Shown here: positions 35,155 to 47,639 of the stretch, one piece after another
Position numbering within the stretch: the first letter of the stretch is position 1
Layout of the letters: every line of letters starts with the position of its first letter
Source of the DNA: Ophioderma brevispina
Taxonomy: Eukaryota > Echinodermata > Ophiuroidea > Amphilepidida > Ophiodermatidae
Assembly: GCA_023653785.1 (NCBI GenBank)
Contig: JAMKCH010002877.1
Coordinates: forward strand, 17,821 to 81,820
DNA length: 64,000 nt
Reading direction: 5' to 3'
Made by a program: the position numbers and the translations under genes
Notes under the pieces: generated by a model
Seen by the model: the letters and a program-made list of their open reading frames with translations, nothing else
Database searches by the model: none
Told to the model about the DNA's origin: nothing

Positions 35155-35332
35155 GGAATTCAAACATGTTACAGAGTGGTTCATCACAAATCAACAACTC
35201 TGCATCCGATGCGTCCGCGTATTTTTTATCCCGCTCGGGCGGCTAAGCCGCCCTCGCGAGATAAAAAATACGCGGACGCATGGATGCATAGTTGTGATTT
35301 GTGATGACCACTCTGTAACATGTTTGAATCCC
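35155..35332. mobile_element. Fold-back element, near-perfect palindrome
   Basis: The left arm (35155-35241) and the reverse complement of the right arm (35248-35332) match almost base for base over about 85 bases, including CAAACATGTTACAGAGTGGT and ATGCGTCCGCGTATTTTTTA. Only a short central spacer around CTAAG lies between them. The arms differ by a few substitutions and 1-base indels. The whole would form a cruciform or long hairpin RNA. It is probably a MITE consisting only of its inverted ends. Target duplication not resolved. Confidence 0.88.
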
Positions 35333-35955
35333 TAAATCACAACTTAATGTAAAGACAGATTCTGCATAATGAACTATAATGCTAGCTGTCTTCGGGAGAT
35401 AGTAAATTTGTGCAGGAGTTAGAAGCATAATTTGTCATTTCATGAGAAGACAAGGTTGATGGGTCCATTAATTAATGTTGCAAAGGCACAGTCAAATAAG
35501 GTATTATTGAAGAAAGCCCATGACTTGACTAAATCGTATTAATGGTCTGATCTGAAGACTATGAAAGGAGGAAGATACTACAACTTTTTTGAACATGTAC
35601 ATAACAATATTGTATCATTGAAGGCAATTTGGATAGGCATATCATATGAATTCCACTTTAACATTCTTGATTAGAAGAAAATCAATATTTTCATATCCAA
35701 AAAGTTCACCTACGATACATGTAATTATATACAGGTATGCATGCAAATGAAACTGATGGTCACAAATTAGTCTTAGTTTGTGTGGACCATATAACTAGAA
35801 TTGCCAAAAAAAATTGTCATTCTCAAAATCATAAATTTCAAAATGTAGTGTGTTCGGTTTTGATCTGCATTAATTATGGTTAATAGTGGTTTTTGTATAT
35901 GATTGTACCCTCCAGCTAAGTTCATGATGATATTAAATCGCGTCTTGCTTACATT
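35333..35955. other. Spacer, no gene seen
   Basis: No recognisable domain, repeat pair or RNA. Confidence 0.4.
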
Positions 35956-36171
35956 CAGGGGTAGAATTTCGTTAAAGAGCAGGTGAGTCCAAGTTGACTC
36001 TCGCAATATATTTTTGCGTGAGTCCATGGACTCCTCCGGCGAGTGATGTAAGTTGATTATCAATGAAGTCCGGTGTTTCTATGCGAGTCCACATGGACGC
36101 GCGCTGTATTCAATCTTGCCGCGAGGTCTCTGCGTGAGTCGACTCAAGGACTCGCACGAAATTTACCCCTG
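35956..36171. mobile_element. MITE with CAGGGGTA ends and GAGTCC repeats
   Basis: It begins CAGGGGTAGAATTTCGT and ends with the complement of CAGGGGTAAATTTCGTGC. The interior contains many GAGTCC and GGACTC half-palindromes and is CpG-rich relative to its surroundings. I could not confirm a target duplication. Confidence 0.7.
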
Positions 36172-37631
36172 CATTAGGGACAATTGTTTTTTATTATCTG
36201 TAATGTACATGTCATGCAAGTTTGATGTCACCTCCATGTACCAGTGGCATCCTCAGGCAGCTCACTTTGTGGCTTCAATGTTTATGTCACACTTCATGTG
36301 GCGCACACGTGTATATGTATGCCAAATCTAATGGTCTCATACTATCTGCTTCCCATGAGTGCAGTTCTCCAAATGATTGTTTGAATTGCAAGATTGAACC
36401 AGATATCTATTATGCTTTTGGAAAGTACACATACGTATAGTGGAAACTTTATTCCGAAGGTTTCTATACATCATGTGGCTTTTTGTGGTAACTTCCAAAT
36501 ATATTAACTTCAGAACTTTTTAAATTACAGTCAAATACAAAAGTTGTAGCACCAAAATATCCCCCAATATTACAGAATGGTAGTGAAGTTATATCCATTA
36601 AGAAAAATAAGAAGGACCCAGTGCAACAACACTGATCTACATGTAGCCACCGAGTGTTGAGTGGGATACATGCAAGGGGGTGAAGCCCATTCAAAAACCA
36701 GTCATCCGTGAGGGCGTGACATTTTGAATATTGCACGGAAAATTATCAGTTTGGGTGCTTGAACAACATAATGTCAATTCGATACAAACAATCCGCCAAA
36801 CTATCAGTTGTTGGATGTTGGGTGCTATGGGTGGTTAAATTTGTCCTACCCATGGCAACACAACGAATGAAATGACCACGTCAGTCGTCTTGATTTAAAT
36901 AACCGCCTCAATGAATACATCTTTTCACCTAAGCGCGCTGGCATTATGAGAAAAAAAGGAGTATCTGAGCACATGATCCAGGTGCACTATTGATTACACC
37001 TGGCACCTCTAACACATTACATCATTGTAGCACTACCGATTAGTGTATCATATGCAAAGCGGCACCCACAGTATGTGGAGAAGCGGAGGCAGGCAATGCT
37101 TTATATTGTGGTTACATATGTTTCTTTGTGGCGGAAAAACATGAGAGACGATGAAGTTCTAAAGATTACGTAACGTTTTGCCTCTCTCGATCTTATAGAA
37201 CCTCTTTGGCTACATGTACATGGTCAGTGGGTCCTTCTAAACTAGTGATGTACATGTCGTGATCACTCTAAATAACCATAATGTAGTCTGATTGTATAAA
37301 TAGTTCACTCTTAATGCCTTCTGAATGGATTTGTGTTTGAATATTTTTAAAAAAAAAATGGTATGTTTATGTACACACACGGTTGGGGATTAAAACAAAT
37401 GTATATTGTATTAAGTTGCAATATATCCAGGTTTGCTGTCTCCATTATCCATGTGCAGTTAGTACAATAAACTGCCCAGCATGGGCTTTTGGATCCAAAT
37501 AACATTGGTGTATGTTGAGGTGGGTGTGTTGATGTTTAAAATATTTGTAAGTCAACATTCATGGTAATGCAACACCCTACCCAGTCGCTATGGTAGCCAT
37601 GTTATGGCTGGCCTAGACATTTCTGCCCATA
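36172..37631. other. Spacer, no gene seen
   Basis: Short frames on both strands (36053-36440, 36464-36736) lack any known motif. No supported gene. Confidence 0.4.
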
Positions 37632-37894
37632 TGTGTGCAGTGGTGGCGCCAGACTGGGGAAAATGAGGGAAACGTGAAAAAAAAAATTGGGGGGGCAGGA
37701 GTGCAATTCTAGGGGGCAAAATATCAAAAATGTGTTAGATTTTAACCAAGTTTGGCCCCAATCTCTGATTTTTGCCACCCAAAATCTGTTAGTTTCTTTC
37801 AGCCGGGGGGGGGGGGGGGGGGGGGGGGTGGGGGAACTGGGACTAAAGAAGGGGGGGGGAGAGAATGCCACCCCTGGTGCTGCCACTGAGTGTG
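37632..37894. mobile_element. CAGTGGCGG-family MITE, copy 2
   Basis: The element at 37638-37888 starts CAGTGGTGGCGCCAG and ends with the complement of CAGTGGCAGCACCAG. It shares AAAATATCAAAAATGTG and TTTGGCCCCAATC with 5029-5275. A G homopolymer of about 24 bases begins at 37804. The flanking hexamers TGTGTG and AGTGTG agree at 5 of 6 positions. Confidence 0.78.
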
Positions 37895-38559
37895 TTCAAT
37901 AGATGACACAATTGTCACACTGAGGGACTTGCTGAATTCGGTAGACGTTCATATAGAAGTCCCATGGGATGCAAATGAGGTATTGCCATTCCCGATCAAG
38001 TGCTTACTGCACAACGTCACAAAGCGCATGGCAGAATCAAGTAATACCTCATTGCATCCATTGGGATTTTCATGAAACGTCTACCAATTCGCTTCTACAG
38101 TGGTATTTTAGTAGCCTTGGGAAGAACAGCAGTTTGCTGGAGTCTTCGCATGTGCAGCAAACAGATTGGCACATATATATAGGGATTACATTGGTGACAT
38201 AGTCTGTGGTTTATCAGTGTGTGTCACTCATTTCTGCCAACTGGCTTGGGTGTTTACAACCAAACTAAGTAAACCACTTGCCCGAACTTTATGGGGATAC
38301 ACAAATTGACCTTATTATCCCTAAATGACCTTTGACCCCAGTTGTAAAATATCTTTCAAATGGGATATATTTTGTGCAACAGACCAATGAAACGATTTTA
38401 AGGGGGGGAGAGGGGTAATTAAACAAAAACAATTGTGAACACGGGAAAGATGCAAACTAATGTCAAGTTGACTCAAAAACTTAGGGAAAGTATTAAAGAA
38501 TCTTAGATTTGTTGTACTATCTGAATGAAGACAAAACTATTTCGAAAAATATCACCTCT
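37895..38559. other. Spacer, no gene seen
   Basis: No domain recognised in the short frames here. Confidence 0.4.
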
Positions 38560-39345
38560 GATATTATGACTTGATATTTGCAAAACAAAAGTTCATAAGC
38601 ACTATTTTCAGCTGTAATCATGCAAAAAAGGTCTTCCAATGAGGATTATGAGAAGAGAGGCTTCAGAGAAATAAACATAGATCTTGAAGTGAAAAGCTGA
38701 CCCACAAACAACTCTTATTTCACCAAACTATAACGATAATAGGACCTGTTATTTTGCGAAACACGTAATTTGCACTCAATAACTACATTAGCTGAGAAAC
38801 CCACTAACAAGATGTTGTTTTGCCAAAATATCGCCTGATATATAGGTATATAATAACACGCCAACATCGGGTTACAGAAGTCAAAACAATGCAACTCCTG
38901 CGCAGGTGAGTGGAACCTTTTTCAACAAAATCCGTTTGGAAATAAACTCTTTTGGGCAGCAATTTTTTACAGGGCGACGACTCTTCATGCACCCCTCATG
39001 CAAAAAGTATCCAAATGAAAGGTTATGTGAAAGAAAGAGGGCTTTGGAGAAGTCAAACATCAAATCTTTGAGTGGAAAGCAACCAACCAACAAAACGGTC
39101 TTGTGCCAAATATCTCCTATATAGGCCTTGATATTTTGCAAACCGATTTTCATGAAGCAGCCACACAGCTTTACCCACATGAAAATGTTCATCCAATGAA
39201 GGGTTTGTTTGGCTATAAAGATGCGTCGCAGAAGTAAAAACGTCAAATCTGAGTGGAAAATTCCCCTAACAAAAGCTGGTTGCACCAAAATATTCCTATA
39301 TAAAACCTGAGATTTTGCGAAAACAGTTGGTGTGGTAGATTGTTC
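38560..39345. repeat. Degenerate tandem array, period about 175-195 bp
   Basis: The landmark GATATTTTGC(A/G)AA recurs at about 38573, 38748, 39130 and 39307, and CCAAAATAT.CCTATATA recurs near 38823, 39105 and 39287. Between landmarks each unit contains an AAGTCAAA-type phrase followed by GAGTGGAAA. Copies are well diverged. The 174-residue frame on the minus strand across this array is not supported as a gene. Confidence 0.65.
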
Positions 39346-42300
39346 CCTGAAGATTTGATGTTTTGACCTTCTTGCAACACCTTTCTTTTTGGTAATACCT
39401 TCCAATTTGAATATAACTATTGTTGGGGGTACGCTGATGTGGGTATTCTGTTTCGCAAAATTTGTTTGTCATTTTCCGATTTCCAGGATCTGCTTTAAGT
39501 GTGAGAGAAATAAATGCCAGCAATATGATGTAAAGCCCATAACAACGAAATAAAAGAGCCGATCTTTTGCATGTTTATGGCTTCCGCCTTAATGCATGGT
39601 TTCATTTTAATCAACCTGGATGTGGGATTATTGCGTTTCTAGTTATTAGTATCAGTTGCAGGTGGAAACTTCAATATATTATCATCTTGGCGAGTCATGC
39701 TACCAAGGAAAACATACAAGATAAGTAATGGAAAGTTTCAAATCGAACTCATTGACTCGATTGAATTAAGACACATTTGCAAAGAATGGATCAAGATTTG
39801 GACATCATTAAGATATGACAAAAGAATACATCTTCTGTTACCATGGTTATTAGCCTTTTGTCGGTTAAGGTGACGCTAAAAGCCTTGGTTTTACTTTTAA
39901 ATTATAGATGATATTTAGAATACATATGCTAAAATGATACATGTATATGCACTTAATCATGATTAAATACTCTCAACCAACCAATGCAATGCATATTAAG
40001 AATCAGCCCCGCGAACAAAAACTAACCCGAACAAAGATTTTATTTTTAACGTTTTTTTGAATTATTAATCGTGTCAAATAGATTTACATAATTGTACAAA
40101 AAACAAACATGAAAGTAATATTTAAATTTTTAGCGTCCATTGCATAAATAAGTAAAATGGTTGAAGCTACAATATGCCAATTATAATGATAAGTCTGCGG
40201 TACGGAACTGCTGTGTTGCGTTTCAAACTGGTTGTGAACCGTCTTAAAACTCTTCAGATCTAGTGAACTGCACGTCTAATATCTTTTTATAGTTGTTTTA
40301 TTGTAGTTTTGTTGTGTGTCGTTTGCACCCGCCTCAAAACAGTCAACCTGAGCGCGGTTCATATAAAATACAAAAAATATTAACTTTATAGCCTGTCGAT
40401 TACCAAACGAATTTAAAATATCTTGAACAAAAATTATTTGATGCTCACCAACTGTATAAGTAATGATACATTTAGTCTGTATATTCATGATATTTGCAAA
40501 TGAATATATATTTAAAGAATCATTTAATGTACCGATTGCAAACTTTTGAAAAATATACTTTCAATCCTTGAGCTTTGAACGTACTTTCAAAGAACCATAT
40601 TCAAATCAATCATCTAATACAGCCAATTCTCTGGTTATTGACTGAAACCTTCAAGACCCCCAAAAGTGGTTAAACATTTCCTGAAAACATAAACATATAA
40701 TAGAATCACAATACATTTATCTTGTCCTCGTATGTTTAGTTTTGATTGCTTTTTAGTTACATTTTAGTCTGTACATATATAGGCCGTATTATAGTTTGAT
40801 TCGATGTATGCTATATGCCAATTTTGCGTTATTATATCGGTTTTCTAGGAAGGTTATATTGCCAATGGCCCATAACTTTGTCACTTTTTATATTTTTGAG
40901 GAGTGTAAATATCGTTTAACGTTATCGTCGGTTTTAGCCATAGAGCCCTCGAAAATTTTAGGAAAGTTCAACGTTGAAAATTTGATTTTTACGACTAACA
41001 AAATACACAAAAAAGATAATTGGTTGGAATGATGATTTTGTTTGAATTTGCAGTCCGATACAAAAAAAAAGGTCGGGCATTAACAGGAAAGGAAACAAAG
41101 AGTCGCCCTGTATGGGCCTTGCATGATTTCAACACTAGTCAAAGTATAAACGTTATAACGTCTCGTATAGGCTGTCGCAAACATATTATTAATAGGGCAT
41201 GGTTTTAAGATGAAGAAAAAAACTGACACCCTTCTCACCTCCGCCTTTCTTCTCTTTTTTGCATGTCTTCCTCTGCTCCCCTTATTACTAACCTATTTCC
41301 CATCAAAAGTATGGCTACCCCCACTCTTTACTTACACTTCTTTTTCCTCCTTACTCTCCCCGACCTTACTTCAAGAGCCTTTATGCCCCATTTAGAACAG
41401 ACCGCTTTTCTCTCTTCGTCGCCTAAGGCCAATATATTTTTGTTGAAGAAGTAGAATTATGGTATAAGGTGCGCTGTTTTCCTCTCATGTTGTTTTGTTG
41501 TTGTTCTTTTAATTACATAGAACCTAGTTTAGTACATAATATTTCAGCTCTTTTTTGACAAGAAATTGCCATTTAGAAATACAAAAAAGGTAGCAGTAAA
41601 TTGTTTTAAAAGATGATTAATCAACCCTTGATCTATACAAATCATTATTTGTTGTATCGACCAATCGCTTTGCACCAACTCTGAAATTCTATGAAATAAG
41701 AATAATATTTGGGACACCTAGTCCCAAATATATTCTTAGTTCATTAAAAGTTAAAAGTCTATTTAGTACGGTATTATAGAAATATATTGATGTTGTCTCT
41801 GAGATATTGAAATAGCCTGGGGTCAAATTTGACTTTTTAAATATATTAATAATATACACAAAAATATAGGTAGGCAATATTGTGCCGTTGTTTCAACAAT
41901 TTACAACGATTTTTGTCATGCGGCCTTCTCTGTGATATGGCTAACATTTAGGCGATGTTTGCACCACGGTATTAATACCGATATTTTTTGTTCCATGACT
42001 TTTGAAAAAATAGAGATTCCGACACAGTGAAACAATGAGGAAAGATGCGTATTTAAATCGCGCTCCAAGAAAGAGAAAAACCGAATAGTACAGAGGAGGA
42101 GAACAAGATGCTTTTTGTAAGATGCAATCCTTCACGAGTGTTCATATAATGATCAAAGCCTCGCGCCACGAATACGAACTATTAGTGAAAAATAGTGTGG
42201 TGATGAAACATGAGGTCTACCCGAAACCAATCAGTGTGCACAGGGTTATGGATTACTTCAAAGTCGTGTCCGATGTGTAGCTATTGTGTAAATTTAAAAA

Positions 42301-42569
42301 CTTGTTTAATGGAATTTAGTGTTAGATCCAGTTAGTGAAACTTCAACAATGCGGAAAACCCGCAAGGAAATGTATAGGCAGTTCTGTAATGTGAAAGAGC
42401 AAGATCGAGAGTAAGTGTAAAGAATGAGTCATGATCAATGGAAGTGAAATGCAAAATAACCCTTTATAGGGAAAGCAGTTCTTCACTGCAACAGCTGCCA
42501 ATTCAGCGGTGACTCAATTAAAAAAATAATAATAATGATATTCAGCAATCTCAACTAAGAGTTAAATTA
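39346..42569. other. Long spacer with a small hairpin
   Basis: No gene recognised. 41697-41738 forms a hairpin: TAAGAATAATATTTGGGA pairs with TCCCAAATATATTCTTA across a 7-base loop with one bulge. 41210-41400 is pyrimidine-rich. Confidence 0.45.
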
Positions 42570-43420
42570 TCAGATTGTCAAGTGGAGTTGTGATGAATCA
42601 TCTCTGCTCTGTGTAAGGACCCGCCCAACATATAAAATATAGGATCCGCCCTGCAACATTCTGTCCAGGGGCGCGCCTACAGTGTGACCTCTCGTGCACG
42701 CTCGTGGCAGGTGCTCCCCCCCATGCATCCACGCGCGAGCATTTATTAATATTAAAGTCAATCTCAGTAATTATAGTAGTTATCTTCCTGTAGACGAGCG
42801 AGGTAATATAATTACCGACTACAATAGTGTAAAAACCATCGTTCATTTCTTTTGGGAGTTGAAGTCATATTCGCATCATCTTAACATAGTTATGATGCCT
42901 GACTTTATTCTATCAACTTATTTTTAATCAATTTTTTTGTTGGTTTTTTAACCTCCAATGCATTGTAAAGTGATTATTTCCTTGCAGGTTTGTTTCTTGT
43001 TTATGCTTAAAGTTATATTTCCGAGTTTTCTTGCCATTGTACTAGTTCATATCTTGCTTTGTAATTAAGTTGTATTTTTAATCATTGTTAAGCGCTTGAG
43101 GTGCTATGCTTAAGGCGCTATAAATAATCCTTTACGTGGGCCGCCCAGCATAGCTGGCAGATATAGCACTCAGTTGTGCGTGTGTAGGTATGTATGTGTC
43201 ACTAAAATGTTCTTTTTTTAATTGACCTCAATCCGTGGCGTAACAGGCGGATGGGGGGGGGGGGGGCCAGGTTTGCCCCTGACGACGTGGCCCGGGAAAA
43301 AACATTGTCCAAAAATCATGCTAAATTAGCCGTTTTTAGCCCTCTTCTGACCGGGAAAATGGGCTTTTGGACCCCCCCCCTGATAGGAAAATTTCCCAAA
43401 ACTGGGAAAGGCATCGCCGG
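42570..43420. repeat. Transposon debris region
   Basis: Fragments seen: CCAGGGGCGCGCCTACAGTG at 42665 (MITE-end-like); TTAAGCGCTTGAGGTGCTAT then GGCGCTATAAATAATCC at 43088-43131, like the conserved 3' tail of many animal LINEs and SINEs; and GTGGCGTAACAGGCGGATGG with G and C runs at 43235-43420, like a decayed CAGTGGCGTA element. None has both ends or a target duplication that I can resolve. Confidence 0.45.
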
Positions 43421-43627
43421 CTAAGGAATGGAGACCGCCCCCTCTGTTAGTTTTCATGAAAGCAGATGAACTTGAAACATCCCGCATTTTGAAAGGAATG
43501 TCCAAAGTTTAATTTTGCCAGTTTCACAAAAAATCCCACGTGTAAATAAATTCCCTACTAAAAGACGGTTTTATGTAAACATTATAATACAGGCTTCAAT
43601 TGGTAACTGAAATTAAGAAATATGAAA
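43421..43627. other. Spacer, no gene seen
   Basis: Nothing recognisable. Confidence 0.35.
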
Positions 43628-43726
43628 CTTTCCCCCCCAAGAACACCGATGCCGTTTGCAAGGATGTGCGCTGTATTATATTTAGCAACATATTATGAGT
43701 GGCATTCTGGTTCTTGGGGGGGAAAG
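43628..43726. repeat. Perfect 17-bp inverted repeat, 99 bp overall
   Basis: CTTTCCCCCCCAAGAAC (43628-43644) is the exact reverse complement of 43710-43726, with 65 bases between. The size and shape fit a minimal MITE or a stem-loop. No target duplication is visible. Confidence 0.75.
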
Positions 43727-45391
43727 ACCTCATTTTTTGCATTGTTGTTTCTGGGGGGCATGAAACACTAAATGGAATTGCCATAAACAACAAACAACAA
43801 TTACATACATACCATGCCAATCACTATGTGGTAAGGCTTGCTAATCTACCAAGGCTCAGTTCAGGAGCCTTTAATGGACACATGTTAACGACAGCGACCT
43901 TGCATATCCTGGGTATCATAAATCATACTAAAATACAGGTGATGGATCTTGTTCAATACAATGGTGAATGAAAGCTAGTGAACTGTGCCATAGGAATTGT
44001 GATTTAATTAGCTCATAGGCTATCTAGCGTGCTCATGATATAAATAGGCGCGGTCATGGGCCATTGTGTTGTAGTCATAGTCCGCTGTGTGAAGACAGTT
44101 ATATAATCCAATCTCATAGCATAAGCTAATGGTATTTGGGTATTGTTATGAAGGGCTGCCTCGTGTAGCCTCTTGTAGCTTAGTAAGGACAAAAGGCATG
44201 TAGATACGGTCCACTTACAAGCGCTTAACAAGGGCAGCTATGCAACATCTTCCTGTGTTCTTCATTTAAGTAATAAATTGTCATTGGAAATGGAGGAATA
44301 CTCTAGCTTTGCTTTTCCAGAGTGCAGGCCCCTGAACTTTCTCAACTTTTTTGTTGTCATTTTTTTTGTTCTTGATACAAAAAAAAATTATTTTGGGTAG
44401 ATACAAACACATTGCGTGATATGTTAAAGTAGTTTAAAACACCAACTCACACTTGATGGTGAAATATACTATTTATGTATCATAGAGGGCCTCCCTTCTC
44501 CTCCTTATTCCGGCGAGGTCCTTTGCCCCTCAGAACGGGCAGGACCGATACGCCACTGCCTCACTTGAAAGTTGAGTTCAATGGAACCAAACTTAGGGTC
44601 CATAGGTGCACAAGTAGATGCATCAACAGTGCTGAATCGGCCTATAGTTCTTGTTTAGAAGAAGATCTTTAAAAATAGACATGTGGGGAACGACTCAAGT
44701 TTCATGCCTTGTTATGTAAATGTAATACTAAAACGTACGTACACCTGGTCTTTGTGTGTGTTCAATACTATCTGCGGTTACCGACATATGCCTATTTTGC
44801 ATATAGCTATAGTGGGTTACCGCGCCGGCAAATACTTACGGGTTAAACACAATGTAATGAGTAAGCCTTTGTTTTGCAAACTTTCTCATTTCCATCAGCA
44901 TACGAACAATTGGAATAGGCCTACATTGTGTTGTTCTGGGTAAAAAAGCTATGCATTTTATTATTTTATTATACACTTTTAACTGGAAATAAAGTTGAAA
45001 GAAATGACTAATAAGCCGGTGTAACAGATCTGATTTTGTGGCAATACTCGATAAATTCTGTGTTCTTCCCATGCATCATCCATATTTTGTATAGCGTATA
45101 TTGTATTGTTATTGTAAAAGATGAGATCATGAGTCCGATACACAGCTACATTTTTATATTTTACAGAAATGGTCCTTTATCTTCATCTGCATTATTTTTT
45201 CTCATCATATTAATCAGAAAACTAGCATCATCTTATTTGGTGCCTATATATTTATATTATTATTATTAGGGCCTATTATTATTATTTTTTATCATTTTGT
45301 GGTTATAATGTTTATAGCAAAATATTACTCTCTTTGTTTTATTCTCTTCTAACTATTAATCAGAAAAAGGCAAAAGTTTTCATAAATACCG
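43727..45391. other. Spacer, no gene seen
   Basis: A fragment complementary to CAGTGGCGTATCGGTCC lies near 44540-44560, another CAGTGGCGTA-type scrap. Otherwise nothing recognised. Confidence 0.4.
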
Positions 45392-45693
45392 CATTGCGGG
45401 CGCCACGGGGGGCAGGGGGGCGCCCAAATTTTTTTCTTGCCCCCCCCCCCTAGTTGCCCCCCACCCGGCCGAAGAAAACTGAAGGGATTTTTGGGCAAAA
45501 TTCGGCGATTTGGGGCCAAAACTGACCAAATTTGGGAGAAAATCACGATTTGGGGCCAAAATTGGTTAAAATCTCCAATTTTGATACTTTGACTTTGCCC
45601 CCCAAATTCACCTTCCCCCCAGAATTTCTTTTGTCCCCCTCCCCCCCCCGGGGGGGGGCCCCCCAAGGAAAAAAAATTCTGGCGCCGCCACTG
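45392..45693. mobile_element. CAGTGGCGG-family MITE, copy 3
   Basis: The right end reverse complements to CAGTGGCGGCGCCAG. The left end is eroded (GCATTGCGGGCGCCACG). The interior has GGGGCCAAAA and AAAATTGGTTAAAATC blocks and long C and G runs. The flanks TAAATACC and AAAATACC are similar but set off by one base, so the duplication is tentative. Confidence 0.7.
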
Positions 45694-46686
45694 TAAAATA
45701 CCCTACACTTATAGAGCCTTTTTTGTCCTCCTGGTTTTATATGAAACCCCTAGAGAATGACGGAACTCTGAAAATGCAGGTTATAACATGTGCTCTAGTT
45801 ACGTTTTCTGAAGAGCGATCTTGGTGCTGGGAAGGGCAGGGATGATGATCAAAAGTAATAGATGTCTGTCTTCAGGTATTATATTTGCCAGTTGTCCAAA
45901 GATATCACTTTTGTCCAACCTTCGGTCATTTATAATCTGAACAGGTATGCTGTCCTGTAAGTAGTATAAGCTGGCCATATGCAAAACTATTTACAAACCG
46001 AACAAATTTCTATGAATTAATTTGAATTAAATGAAGCAGCTATTTTGAATGTTTCAATTTAAAAAGAGCCGGGAATCGAAATCCATAATTTGGTATTTAG
46101 GTGAAGAAAAGGCTTTGAAATTGTGACCGTAAAATCGCAAGTGAATGGAATTCACAAAGCTTGATAATCTTTTAAAATCAATGGAGTGTGGATAGTTACC
46201 ATCAGTGCAGAGGCCACATTTATTTTTACTTACTTTTTCATGGAAGATAACAGTTAGGGAGTAGAGTAAAGGTAATCAGGGACAGTCACGCGACCTATTC
46301 TATTCTGTGGGGACAGTCTGAGGTAACATGGATGTTAATGTCAGCGTAAAATGTATAGGGTGAACGTAATTTTTTTGTGGTGGCCTTTTTTCACTCCATA
46401 AATTCTAGTGATATTTTCCTTGGTAAGAGTAGCCTCCTCTCCATGCTAATGGACGGCTTGGTCACATGGTTGGAAAAGATCTGTCTTGGGAAAATACACT
46501 TTTTTAATAGCGACAGTTTTTTAAAAAAAGGGGGGGGGGGATCCTATAGTGTCAATTAGAAATCGCGTATCGGACACCTCAAAGCATGATAATAAAAGTA
46601 ATAACATATATTGTGTGGTTATAGGGCTGTATTTTGTCTTTGAGAATTAGTCACTCGCATTGGTTATGCAGCATTTGCAGAGAGGG
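45694..46686. other. Spacer, no gene seen
   Basis: Nothing recognisable apart from a G-run near 46530. Confidence 0.4.
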
Positions 46687-46947
46687 TCAAAGTTCATCGC
46701 CCTTTAATGGGCCATTAAACAATACATAACATATTATTATATCGGGTTTCCGAGTGTGGTACCCCAAAGAAATCTTTGTACTGTAAAGGTTGGTTAAAAG
46801 TGCCCCGGCAAGTACAACATCTTTTGAAATTTTATCGCATCCGGGCATTTTGGAACGGACTATCAAATAAAGCACATCGTTCGGACTGGTTTTTAGGACC
46901 CGGGGTGTTTGGATCATGTGATCAATCTCGCCCGTTGAGACTTCCAC
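46687..46947 (-). pseudogene. Possible reverse-transcriptase N-terminal scrap
   Basis: The 86-residue minus-strand frame includes TSPNDVLYLIVRSKMPGCDK. This resembles the segment just before the reverse-transcriptase core of many LINEs (S..EV..II..LK..KAPGCDKI). It is not in frame with, or adjacent to, the LINE starting at 47.6 kb. It may be a separate fragment. Only one motif supports it. Confidence 0.35.
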
Positions 46948-47589
46948 ACATTGTCAAACGCCAGGTTTGGTTTGATGTCAGCCTCGATATTTAAATAATA
47001 ATAAATAAGTAATATTGAATGGCTTTTTTTGTATGATACAGAATATATTGCACTCGACTAGGAAAATCTTGTACTCGTCTTCGACTCGTACAATATTTTT
47101 TCTAGCTCGTGCAATTATATTCTTAAAACTCAACGCCATGCAATATTATATAAATATTTTAAGGGCAGTAGTCATATTACCATAAATACAGCTGATAACT
47201 TCATATGGACCATACCCCAAATGACCACTTTGCCCCTTGTGCCTATTATTTAAAAAATTAATGATATTTTTTAAAGATACGGGTTTACGAAATAAGAGAA
47301 GGAGTCTTTGGATGGAATTTACTGCAAAAAAGTACTAAACAATAAATATAAAAAAATAAATTAATTAAAATTAATAATTAATTAATCTATAAAAAGGCCA
47401 TTCGTGATCGCAGCCTCACCCCAAACATGCCCAAAAGGAGTTTTTTTTAAATTTTTAACATGTTTATAGCTCATATTTTGAGTGTTTGGTGGATTGGGGA
47501 AAAAACATACAGAGATGGTCCACCAAACCCTTCTACTCACAAGCTTAAAACTATACATCCTAGATATCAGTGTCATTTTTATTCATTAT
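46948..47589. other. AT-rich spacer next to the LINE 3' end
   Basis: A palindromic patch around GTACTCGTCTTCGACTCGTA lies near 47070, and a run of TTAATTAAT lies at 47350-47390. No gene. Confidence 0.4.
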
Positions 47590-47639
47590 GAACGTTGCTT
47601 TTTTATCATTTATCGTGTCCAAACCTGTGGTTCTCAAAT

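Noticed and set aside
36464..36736. 90-residue minus-strand frame with several Cys
   Set aside because: No zinc-finger spacing or known family; likely chance.
38881..39405. 174-residue minus-strand frame
   Set aside because: It lies across the degenerate 180-bp array and the repeated units do not translate alike.
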